DNA of 64,000 nucleotides from Micromonospora zingiberis (GTDB taxonomy: Bacteria; Actinomycetota; Actinomycetes; Mycobacteriales; Micromonosporaceae): assembly GCF_004331455.1 (NCBI RefSeq), contig NZ_SJJR01000002.1, forward strand, positions 434,001 through 498,000, in the 5' to 3' direction. The notes beneath the pieces were generated by a model that worked only from the letters and a program-made list of their open reading frames with translations, did not search any database and was not told the DNA's origin. Below, in pieces: positions 1 through 6,603 of this stretch; position 1 is the first letter of the stretch, and each line of letters starts with the position of its first letter. The position numbers were made by a program, and so were the translations under genes.

Positions 1-373
1 GCACCCGTGGTGGTGGCGGTGGAGCGCTGTCGGCGGGCGTGCTCCGTACCGGTGGGGCGGTGCCGTTGCCCGGCGATTGGTGCGGCGGTCGACGGCGCAA
101 CACCCGACGGGGCCGGGCGGTCTGCTTGCTCCGCCCCTCACCGGCGTTACCGGCGTGCGCGAGGGTGTCCCGCTGGAAGATCGCGGCCTGCATCTTGGAG
201 GCGAGCTGCCGTTGTTCGCTGGCGATGGCGGCCTCGCGGGCCTTCATCTCCGCGATGGACCGCTCGATCTCCGCCAGGTGCTCGGCCCACTGTGGCTGGT
301 GTGCACCGCAGCGCGGACAGCGGACCGCCGGCTTGATCTCCCGGCCGCACGAGGAGCACTGAAAGGTAGCCAC
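1..373 (-). CDS. Zinc-ribbon/coiled-coil protein, N-terminal part (runs off the window)
   Basis: The GTG start at 373 is preceded by GGAGGGGTGTC on the minus strand, a good ribosome binding site. The visible 124 residues begin with a four-cysteine zinc ribbon (CSSC and CPRC, about residues 6-23), followed by a charged helix (about 27-65) typical of a short coiled coil, then a basic, Pro/Ala-rich stretch reaching the window edge. Some actinobacterial membrane proteins of the SCO7613 type begin with a zinc ribbon plus coiled coil, but nothing visible here proves that identity. The C-terminus is missing, so function is unassigned. Confidence 0.7.
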   Translation of the reverse strand, partial: MATFQCSSCGREIKPAVRCPRCGAHQPQWAEHLAEIERSIAEMKAREAAIASEQRQLASKMQAAIFQRDTLAHAGNAGEGRSKQTARPRRVLRRRPPHQSPGNGTAPPVRSTPADSAPPPPPRV

Positions 374-711
374 GACACCCCTCCACCCGCACTGTGGATT
401 CCCACTGTCGCAGCATGCACAATGCCGCCCCGGAATTCGACAGTTGTCGGCGGGTCACCCCTCAACCCGCGTAGCCCGACCCCGACGCGCAGGCCCCGAC
501 CACGGACGGCAACACCCGCCCCCACCGACCGACGCCAGCAGACACCTCCAGACCCTGATCTCGCCCGCCGACGGCGCCCACGCAGGTCAGGTTTTCCGGG
601 GGAGCCCACCCGCGCAGGGATCAAGCCTGACCGCCCGGAGCGGGTGGGCTCCCCCCGGAAAACCGACGCGAGCCCGCCCACCGAAACCGCACCGCAAGAA
701 ACCCCGAAAGA
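374..711. other. Intergenic gap with one large hairpin
   Basis: 338 bases lie between the ugd stop and the zinc-ribbon start, both on the minus strand. I see no convincing reading frame. The only structure is the hairpin at 591-663, listed separately; the rest is C-rich low-complexity DNA that would serve as leader for the zinc-ribbon gene. Confidence 0.6.
591..663 (-). terminator. Large inverted repeat, probable terminator after ugd
   Basis: Left arm GTTTTCCGGGGGAGCCCACC at 591-610 pairs with its complement at about 643-663. Arms are about 22 bp with one bulged base (five G against six C) and a 28-nt loop. It sits 49 bases downstream of the ugd stop on the minus strand. There is no U tract, as is common for actinobacterial terminators. 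A dispersed palindromic repeat is the alternative. Confidence 0.5.
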
Positions 712-2139
712 TCAGGGCCGACCCAACCCCCGGTACTCCCAACCCGCCTGCGTCCACAGTGCCGAGTCGAGGCAGTTGCGGGCGTCGACCACGCGGCGTC
801 CGGCGACCAGTTCACCGAGGACGGTCGGGTCGGCGTTGCGGAAGTCGGCCCACTCGGTGAGGACGCAGACCAGGTCGGCGCCGGCCACCGCCTCGGCCAT
901 GCCCGACTCGTAGGTCAGCTCCGGTACGGCCCGGCGGGCGTTGTCGATGCCCTGCGGGTCGTAGACGTGTACGTCGGCGCCGGCCTTGTGCAGCAGCGCG
1001 GCGACGGCGAGCGCGGGCGCGTCGCGTACGTCGTCGGTGTTGGGTTTGAAGGTCGCGCCGAGCACGGCGATCCGGGTGCCGGACAGGTCGGGGCCGGCGG
1101 GGCCGGCACGGCGGCCGAGCAGTTCGGCGGCGAGGTGGAGCACGCGGGTACGGCGGCGCAGGTTGATCAGGTCGACCTCGTGCAGGAAGCGCAGTGCCTC
1201 ACCGGCGCCGAGTTCCTGGGCGCGGGCCTGGAACGCGCGGATGTCCTTGGGCAGGCAGGCGCCGCCGAAGCCGAGCCCGGCCTGGAGGAACCGGTTGCCG
1301 ATGCGCGGGTCGTAGCCGATGGCCCGGGCCAGTTGGGTGACGTCGCCGCCAGCCACCTCGCAGACCTCGGCCATCGCGTTGATGAAGGAGATCTTGGTAG
1401 CCAGGAAGGCGTTCGCGGCGACCTTGACCAGCTCGGCGGTGGCGAAGTCGGTGACCACCAGGGGCACCTCGCGGTCCTCGGTGGCGGCCAGGTCGAACAC
1501 GCCCTTGTGCGCCGCGTACAGCATGCCGTTGGCCCACTCGCTCTTGACGCCGACCACGATCCGGTTCGGTCGCAGCACGTCGTCGACGGCGAAGCCCTCC
1601 TGGAGGAACTCGGGGCTCCAGGCCACCTCGACGTCGAGGTCGGTGGGGGAGTGCTTGCCGACCAACTGCTCCACCCACTCGGCGGTGCCGACCGGGACGG
1701 TGGACTTGCCGACGATCAACGCCTTGCGGGTCAGGTGCTGGGCCAGGCTGGTCACCGACGCCTCGACGTACGACAGGTCGGCGCCCATCCCGTCGGCGCG
1801 CTGCGGGGTGCCGACGCAGATGAAGTGCACGTCACCGAAGTCGGCGGTCTCGGCGATGTCGGTGCTGAACCGCAGCCGGCCGGCGGCGAGGTTGCGCCGC
1901 AGCAGCTCGTCCAGGCCGGGCTCGTGGATCGGCACCTCGCCGGCGTTCAGCTTGGCGATCTTGTCCGGGTCGACGTCGTACCCGAGCACTTCGTAGCCGA
2001 GCTCGGCGTAGCAGATGGCGTAGGTCGCGCCGAGGTAGCCGGTGCCCAGGAAGGTCACCCGAGGGCGGGAGGCACCCGAGGGGGGTGTCACCGCGGCGAT
2101 GACGGGCATCGGCTGGGAGTTCGGGTACGGGATGGTCAC
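712..2139 (-). CDS. ugd: UDP-glucose 6-dehydrogenase
   Basis: 475-residue UDP-glucose/GDP-mannose dehydrogenase family enzyme, which oxidises UDP-glucose twice with NAD to UDP-glucuronate for polysaccharide and glycolipid precursors. The NAD Rossmann motif GTGYLGATYA lies near residue 32. Later come the GKSTVPVGT and EFLQEG motifs, the central KVAANAFLATK helix, the catalytic-cysteine motif GFGGACLPKD near residue 295, and a C-terminal UDP-binding domain with KPNTDDVRDAP. I chose the GTG at 2139 because GGAGAGA lies just upstream; the frame stays open to 2292 but the extra residues are low complexity. It is transcribed away from the acyl-CoA dehydrogenase gene, with 248 bp between them. Family assignment is secure; substrate choice (UDP-glucose rather than UDP-ManNAc) is inferred from overall similarity. 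Confidence 0.93.
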   Translation of the reverse strand: MTIPYPNSQPMPVIAAVTPPSGASRPRVTFLGTGYLGATYAICYAELGYEVLGYDVDPDKIAKLNAGEVPIHEPGLDELLRRNLAAGRLRFSTDIAETADFGDVHFICVGTPQRADGMGADLSYVEASVTSLAQHLTRKALIVGKSTVPVGTAEWVEQLVGKHSPTDLDVEVAWSPEFLQEGFAVDDVLRPNRIVVGVKSEWANGMLYAAHKGVFDLAATEDREVPLVVTDFATAELVKVAANAFLATKISFINAMAEVCEVAGGDVTQLARAIGYDPRIGNRFLQAGLGFGGACLPKDIRAFQARAQELGAGEALRFLHEVDLINLRRRTRVLHLAAELLGRRAGPAGPDLSGTRIAVLGATFKPNTDDVRDAPALAVAALLHKAGADVHVYDPQGIDNARRAVPELTYESGMAEAVAGADLVCVLTEWADFRNADPTVLGELVAGRRVVDARNCLDSALWTQAGWEYRGLGRP

Positions 2140-2387
2140 GCCTGTCTCTCCGCTCGCACTGGCGGCGCAATCGCGTCGCGTTCCGCTGCGGCGCCTGGCC
2201 GGCACCGGAGGGGTTGGTTCCGTGGTTCTGTCTTCCATCATCGCCGAGCGGCGTCCTGCTCCGTGATGGCCGATCCTACGCGCCGGTAACAACGCCTGAA
2301 CTGTGGTCGCTATCCTTCAGTCTGCGCGGTGGGCGTCCAGGTGACGCTACAGACTGCGCATGATAGCCGTGAAGGGGAGGGGCCGGC

Positions 2388-3551
2388 ATGGCCGCAGAGC
2401 AGTCATTCGACGCGTATCGGTTGCCCGAGGAGCACGAGGCGATCCGGGAGGCGGTCCGGGAGGTCTGCGCGGCGAAGGTCGCGCCGCTCGCCGCCGAGGC
2501 GGACGAGACCGGTGAGTTCCCCAAGGCGTCGTACGACGCGCTGCGTGCCGCTGACTTCCACGCGCCGCACGTCCCGGTCGAGTACGGCGGCGCCGGGGCG
2601 GACGCGCTGGCCACCGCGATCGTGATCGAGGAGGTGGCCCGGGCCTGCGCCTCGTCCTCGCTCATCCCGGCGGTGAACAAGCTGGGCACCATGCCGCTGC
2701 TGCTGGCGGGTGCGGAAGAGTTGAAGCGCCGCTACCTGACCCCGGTCGCGGCCGGCGAGGCGATGTTCTCGTACTGCCTGTCCGAACCGGAGGCCGGCAG
2801 CGACGCGGCGTCGATGACCACCCGGGCCGTACGTGACGGTGACCACTGGGTGCTCAACGGCGTGAAGCGGTGGATCACCAACGCCGGTGTCTCCGAGTAC
2901 TACACCGTCTTCGCGGTCACCGACCCCGGCGCCCGCTCCCGGGGCATCTCCGCCTTCGTGGTCGAGAAGTCCGACCCGGGGGTCAGCTTCGGCGCCCCGG
3001 AGAAGAAGCTCGGCATCAAGGGCTCCCCGACCCGCGAGGTCTACCTGGACAACGTGCGGATCCCGGCGGACCGGATGATCGGCGCCGAGGGCACCGGCTT
3101 CGCCACCGCGATGAAGACCCTGGACCACACCCGGGTCACCATCGCCGCGCAGGCCGTCGGCATCGCCCAGGGCGCGCTCGACTACGCCAAGGGGTACGTC
3201 ACCGAACGCAAGCAGTTCGGCAAGGCGATCGCCGAGTTCCAGGGCGTGCAGTTCATGCTCGCCGACATGGGCATGAAGCTGGAGGCCGCCCGGCAGCTCA
3301 CCTACGCCGCCGCCGGCAAGTCGGAGCGCGGTGACGCCGACCTGACCTACTTCGGTGCGGCGGCGAAGTGCTTCGCCTCGGACGCCGCCATGGAGATCAC
3401 CACCGACGCGGTGCAACTGCTCGGCGGCTACGGCTACACCCGGGACTACCCGGTGGAGCGGATGATGCGGGACGCCAAGATCACCCAGATCTACGAGGGC
3501 ACCAACCAGGTGCAGCGCATCGTGATGGCCCGCCAGCTGCTCAAGGGCTGA
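2388..3551 (+). CDS. Acyl-CoA dehydrogenase
   Basis: 387-residue flavoprotein of normal family length that introduces the alpha-beta double bond into acyl-CoA and passes electrons to ETF. The N-terminal helical domain, the central beta domain (YCLSEPEAGSDAASM near residue 128, WITNAG) and the C-terminal helical domain are all present. The FAD-binding segment ERKQFGKAIAEFQG lies near residue 273. IYEGTNQVQRIVMARQLL near the C-terminus contains the glutamate that is the catalytic base in short- and medium-chain enzymes. Start ATG has GGGGAGGGG upstream. Chain-length preference cannot be read from sequence; a short/branched-chain or butyryl-type enzyme is plausible. It stands alone between a divergent ugd and a convergent membrane-protein gene. 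Confidence 0.93.
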   Translation: MAAEQSFDAYRLPEEHEAIREAVREVCAAKVAPLAAEADETGEFPKASYDALRAADFHAPHVPVEYGGAGADALATAIVIEEVARACASSSLIPAVNKLGTMPLLLAGAEELKRRYLTPVAAGEAMFSYCLSEPEAGSDAASMTTRAVRDGDHWVLNGVKRWITNAGVSEYYTVFAVTDPGARSRGISAFVVEKSDPGVSFGAPEKKLGIKGSPTREVYLDNVRIPADRMIGAEGTGFATAMKTLDHTRVTIAAQAVGIAQGALDYAKGYVTERKQFGKAIAEFQGVQFMLADMGMKLEAARQLTYAAAGKSERGDADLTYFGAAAKCFASDAAMEITTDAVQLLGGYGYTRDYPVERMMRDAKITQIYEGTNQVQRIVMARQLLKG

Positions 3552-3560
3552 CCGTTGCCG

Positions 3561-3589
3561 CCCGCCCGGCGGCGTCACCACCGGGCGGG
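3561..3589. terminator. Hairpin between convergent genes
   Basis: CCCGCCCGG (3561-3569) pairs perfectly with CCGGGCGGG (3581-3589) across an 11-nt loop. It begins ten bases after the acyl-CoA dehydrogenase stop and lies 12 bases past the end of the convergent membrane-protein gene, so it can terminate both. Confidence 0.6.
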
Positions 3590-3600
3590 TCGGCGTCGGA

Positions 3601-4248
3601 TCAGTTGATGGCGTCGTCGCGCCGGGGCAGGTTGCCCGGTGGCGCCGACCAGGGCGACGCGCCACCGGTACGCCGTGGCAGCGGCTCGGTCGGCGTCGGG
3701 TCCGGGTAGCCCAGGCTGAGCGGGGAGGTGTCCCGCTCCGCCGCCGGGGACTGCGGCCAGTCGGTCAGGGTCTGCTCGGTGGCCGGGGCGTCCACCGACG
3801 CCGGCGTCGGTTCGGTGACCGGCTGCGGCCAGCGTCGCCAGCGTTGCCCGCTGAACGTCGCCATCAGCAGCAGCAGGCCGATCAGGAACAGGGTGCCGTT
3901 CTCCACCGGCAGCCGCAGCGGCAGCGGGTCGCCGAGGAACTCCCAGTCCGCCGGGATGCGGTCGCGCACCTGGAACGGCGCGACGAACAACCCGATGTAC
4001 GGGATGACCAGCAGCACCCCGGCCACCAGCGGGCCGAGCGGTGAGACGCGCAGCGTGCCGAGCAGGCCCAGCACGATGCCGCCAACAGCGAGGTAGACGG
4101 CCGGTTCGATGAGGTTGGCGGTGTTCGATGTGCCGATCTCCACCCACCGGTTCACGGTGCCGGCCGATCCATCCTGCCCGAGGGTGACCAGCGCCCAGGT
4201 GACCGGCGCCACCACCAGCCCGGCGAGGAAGCTCCACAGATGTCGCAT
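3601..4248 (-). CDS. Small integral membrane protein of unknown function
   Basis: 215 residues from ATG 4248. The N-terminal half is hydrophobic, with about four membrane segments: residues 4-22, two around 50-95, and one near 125-145. The last 70 residues are a soluble Pro/Thr-rich tail. No catalytic motif is visible. The start is supported by a -10-like TACGGT six bases before the ATG and the absence of a Shine-Dalgarno sequence, which points to leaderless transcription. It is divergent from the thioesterase gene with only 23 bases between the two start codons. I do not recognise the family; it is likely an uncharacterised actinobacterial membrane protein. Confidence 0.75.
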   Translation of the reverse strand: MRHLWSFLAGLVVAPVTWALVTLGQDGSAGTVNRWVEIGTSNTANLIEPAVYLAVGGIVLGLLGTLRVSPLGPLVAGVLLVIPYIGLFVAPFQVRDRIPADWEFLGDPLPLRLPVENGTLFLIGLLLLMATFSGQRWRRWPQPVTEPTPASVDAPATEQTLTDWPQSPAAERDTSPLSLGYPDPTPTEPLPRRTGGASPWSAPPGNLPRRDDAIN

Positions 4249-4271
4249 CCGCGCACCGTACCGTTTCCGAC
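4249..4271. promoter_or_regulatory. Two overlapping divergent leaderless promoters
   Basis: On the minus strand TACGGT (4260-4255) lies six bases before ATG 4248. On the plus strand TACCGT (4259-4264) lies seven bases before ATG 4272. The two -10 hexamers share two bases. Neither gene has a ribosome binding site. Both fit the actinobacterial rule that transcription starts about seven bases after TANNNT, which here falls on the start codon. Confidence 0.55.
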
Positions 4272-4790
4272 ATGACCGAGCACCCCTGCGCCGCACCGTC
4301 GGGCAAGCCGCCGTCGTACTCACGGGTAACGCTGAGCCGGATCATGACCGCCGTCGACGTCAACCTCTACGGCACGGTGCACGGCGGGGTGCTGATGAAG
4401 TTCATCGACGACGTCGCCGGGGCGGCGGCGGCCCGGCACAGCGGCGGTACGGCGGTCACCGCGGCGATCGACGAGATCGTCTTCTCCGAGGCGGTCCGGG
4501 TGGGTGACCTGGTCCACGCGTACGCCCAGGTGAACTGGACCGGGCAGACCTCGATGGAGGTCGGCGTACGGGTGATGGCCGAGCGCTGGGACTCGGCCGA
4601 GGAGGCGCCGGTACGGGTGGCCACGGCGTACCTCGTCTTCGTCGGCGTCGAGGTCGGCGGTGCGCCCCGGGCGGTGCGGCCGGTGCTGCCGGAGACGCCC
4701 GAGGACGAACAGCGCTGGCGGGAGGCGGAGATCCGGCGGGCCCACCGGCTGGCCCGCCGCCGCGCCATCCAGGCCCACCGCGCGGGCTGA
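4272..4790 (+). CDS. Acyl-CoA thioesterase, hotdog fold
   Basis: 172-residue single-hotdog thioesterase of the BACH/YciA type, which hydrolyses acyl-CoA to free acid and CoA. Family features are NLYGTVHGGVLMKFIDDVAG near residue 35 (the aspartate is the catalytic acid in this family), the strand with VTAAIDEIVF, and VGDLVHAYAQVNWTGQTSMEVGV. A short basic C-terminal tail (RRAHRLARRRAI) follows the domain. It probably starts leaderless. It is not in an operon with the SDR downstream, which has its own operators. Substrate range is unknown; medium- to long-chain acyl-CoA is usual. Confidence 0.88.
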   Translation: MTEHPCAAPSGKPPSYSRVTLSRIMTAVDVNLYGTVHGGVLMKFIDDVAGAAAARHSGGTAVTAAIDEIVFSEAVRVGDLVHAYAQVNWTGQTSMEVGVRVMAERWDSAEEAPVRVATAYLVFVGVEVGGAPRAVRPVLPETPEDEQRWREAEIRRAHRLARRRAIQAHRAG

Positions 4791-4809
4791 GTCACACACT
4801 TCGCTGAAT

Positions 4810-4861
4810 CGGATAACCCATCCGCTTGTGTTATCGTCAGGCCAAGCGGATGGGTTATCCG
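4810..4861. promoter_or_regulatory. Paired operators upstream of the SDR gene
   Basis: A perfect 18-bp inverted repeat: CGGATAACCCATCCGCTT at 4810-4827 and its reverse complement at 4844-4861. Each arm itself contains CGGAT-N5-ATCCG (4810-4824 and 4847-4861). The same half-sites recur once in the tetR promoter. A -10-like TATCGT (4832-4837) lies between the two sites. This is the arrangement expected for binding and repression by the neighbouring TetR protein. Confidence 0.75.
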
Positions 4862-4885
4862 TATTTCTCGAAGGAGGTGGCAGCC

Positions 4886-5776
4886 ATGCGAAGGACAGCT
4901 GTGGTCACGGCCGCGACGGGCGGCATCGGCCTGGAGACGGCCCTCGGGCTGGCGTCCGCCGGGTTCGCGGTCACCGTCGTGGGACGCAACGCGGACCGGG
5001 GCGCCGCCGCCGTCGCACGGATCAACGCGACGACGCCGCAGCACCCGGCGCGGTTCCTGCGGGCCGACCTCGCCTCGCTCGACGCGGTCCGGGCCCTCGC
5101 CGGCCAGCTCGCTGCCGATCACCGTGCCTCCGGCGAACCGCTGAGCGTGCTGGTCAACAACGTCGGCGCCATGTTCGCCGACCGACGTGACCTGGACGGC
5201 GTCGAGGCGTCGCTCGTCGTCAACCACCTGTCGCCGTACCTGCTCACCGAACTGCTGCTGCCGACACTGAAAGCGAGCGCGCCGAGCCGGATCGTCAACG
5301 TGACCTCGGCGGCGGTCGGGGTCGCCAAGCGGACGTTCGACGCCGTCGAGCCGCCCGGTGGTTACTACGGCTTCCACTGGTACGGCCGGGCCAAGCTGGC
5401 CAACCTCGCGTACACCCTCGACTTGGCCGCCCGCCTGGACGGCACCGGCGTCTCGGTCTTCGCCGCCGACCCGGGTGGCGCGGCGACCGACATGACCAAC
5501 GGCACCATGGCCGACTCGAAGATCGTCTCGCCCGGCCTGCGGCTGCTGTGGCCCCTGGTGCGCCGCAAGTTCGCACAGTCGACCGCCGGCCGGCCCTCGG
5601 TGGCGGCCCGATCCTCGATCGTCGCCGCCACCGACGACGCGCTGGCCCGCCGTACCGGGATCGTGTTCGACAGTCGGGCCCGGCCGAAGGCGCCGCTGCG
5701 CGCGGCGGTCGACCCGCGCATCGCCGAAGCCGTGCGCCGGCTCAGCGAACGCCACGCACCACTCACGGTCGGCTAG
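4886..5776 (+). CDS. Short-chain dehydrogenase/reductase
   Basis: 296-residue classical SDR from ATG 4886, preceded by GAAGGAGGTGG. The NAD(P) motif is TAATGGIGLE at residues 8-17, a relaxed TGxxxGxG. NNVG lies near residue 90, and the active-site YxxxK is YGRAK near residue 168. Length and the position of the C-terminal substrate loop resemble retinol dehydrogenase/WW-oxidoreductase-like SDRs. Two operator copies precede it and the tetR gene follows, so it is probably the regulated target of that repressor and acts on or protects against the inducing compound. The natural substrate is unknown. Confidence 0.9.
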   Translation: MRRTAVVTAATGGIGLETALGLASAGFAVTVVGRNADRGAAAVARINATTPQHPARFLRADLASLDAVRALAGQLAADHRASGEPLSVLVNNVGAMFADRRDLDGVEASLVVNHLSPYLLTELLLPTLKASAPSRIVNVTSAAVGVAKRTFDAVEPPGGYYGFHWYGRAKLANLAYTLDLAARLDGTGVSVFAADPGGAATDMTNGTMADSKIVSPGLRLLWPLVRRKFAQSTAGRPSVAARSSIVAATDDALARRTGIVFDSRARPKAPLRAAVDPRIAEAVRRLSERHAPLTVG

Positions 5777-5821
5777 GTTCTGTCTCCGCGGCTGGGGCGG
5801 CCGGCGGTGCCCGACAGTTAT

Positions 5822-5845
5822 CCGGATCGGAAATCCGGTTAGGCT
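5822..5845 (+). promoter_or_regulatory. tetR promoter with operator
   Basis: CCGGATCGGAAATCCGG (5822-5838) repeats the CGGAT-N5-ATCCG pattern seen twice before the SDR gene. It is followed directly by the -10 box TAGGCT (5840-5845), six bases before ATG 5852. Binding here would block RNA polymerase, giving autorepression. Confidence 0.7.
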
Positions 5846-5851
5846 GTGCCC

Positions 5852-6436
5852 ATGGCGACCACGACGCTACGTAAGGACGCGGCCCGCAACTGGGACCGGA
5901 TCGTCGCCGTGGCCCGCGGCATGGTCGACGAGGGCACACCCCTGCAACTCAACGACGTCGCCCGCCGCGCCGGACTCGGTGTCGGCACCGTCTACCGGCA
6001 CTTTCCCACCGTCGAGGCGCTGCTGGAGACCGTCGCCACCCCCTGCCTGGAGGCGCTGGCCGCCCACGGCGAGGCGGCCCTGAGCTGTGCCGACCCCGGA
6101 CGCGGGCTGGAGGAGTTCCTGGCCCGTACGGTGGAAGCCCAGGTCGGCGACGCATCCCTGGCCATGGTCGTCGCCGCGCCGGGCGAGGCGCTGGCCCGTA
6201 CCACGGAACTCAAACGGTCGATCTGGTCGATCGGCACCGCACTGCTCGACCGGGCCGCTGCGGCCGGAGCGATTCGCCCCGACCTCACCGCCGCCGACCT
6301 GGTTCCGATCATGTGCGGCATCGCCTACGCGGCGCAGCTGCACGGCGAGACCCCGCAGGACCGGATCACCAGCGCCCGGCGCTACCTGACCACGTTCCTT
6401 GAGGGCTTCCGCGCCCACCCACCGAAGCGCTCCTGA
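5852..6436 (+). CDS. TetR family transcriptional repressor
   Basis: 194 residues. The N-terminal helix-turn-helix spans about residues 10-55, with the TetR signature VARRAGLGVGTVYRHFPTVE. A helical ligand-binding domain follows, with TLAERSIW-like helices of no recognisable ligand class. ATG 5852 fits leaderless expression from TAGGCT; an in-frame GTG at 5846 touches the -10 box and is unlikely. It follows the SDR gene by 75 bases and shares its operator motif, so it most likely controls both itself and the SDR. Confidence 0.9.
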   Translation: MATTTLRKDAARNWDRIVAVARGMVDEGTPLQLNDVARRAGLGVGTVYRHFPTVEALLETVATPCLEALAAHGEAALSCADPGRGLEEFLARTVEAQVGDASLAMVVAAPGEALARTTELKRSIWSIGTALLDRAAAAGAIRPDLTAADLVPIMCGIAYAAQLHGETPQDRITSARRYLTTFLEGFRAHPPKRS

Positions 6437-6603
6437 GTAGTCCGCCGCCCACCCGGCTCCACCCCGGCCCGTCCGCGCATTTCATGTGGGCCGGGCACAT
6501 GCGTCGGGCCGGGCTGGCTGCGGAGAATGGCGCTTCGAGGTAGGGCAAGATGGCGCCACGGCCCACCGCACAGCGCCGTGCCGGGCCGGGGGAGGAGTGA
6601 CCA

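Noticed and set aside
967..2289. Long open frame opposite the UDP-glucose dehydrogenase gene
   Set aside because: Composition is the complement of a high-GC gene, with no recognisable domain; the dehydrogenase on the other strand has all family motifs.
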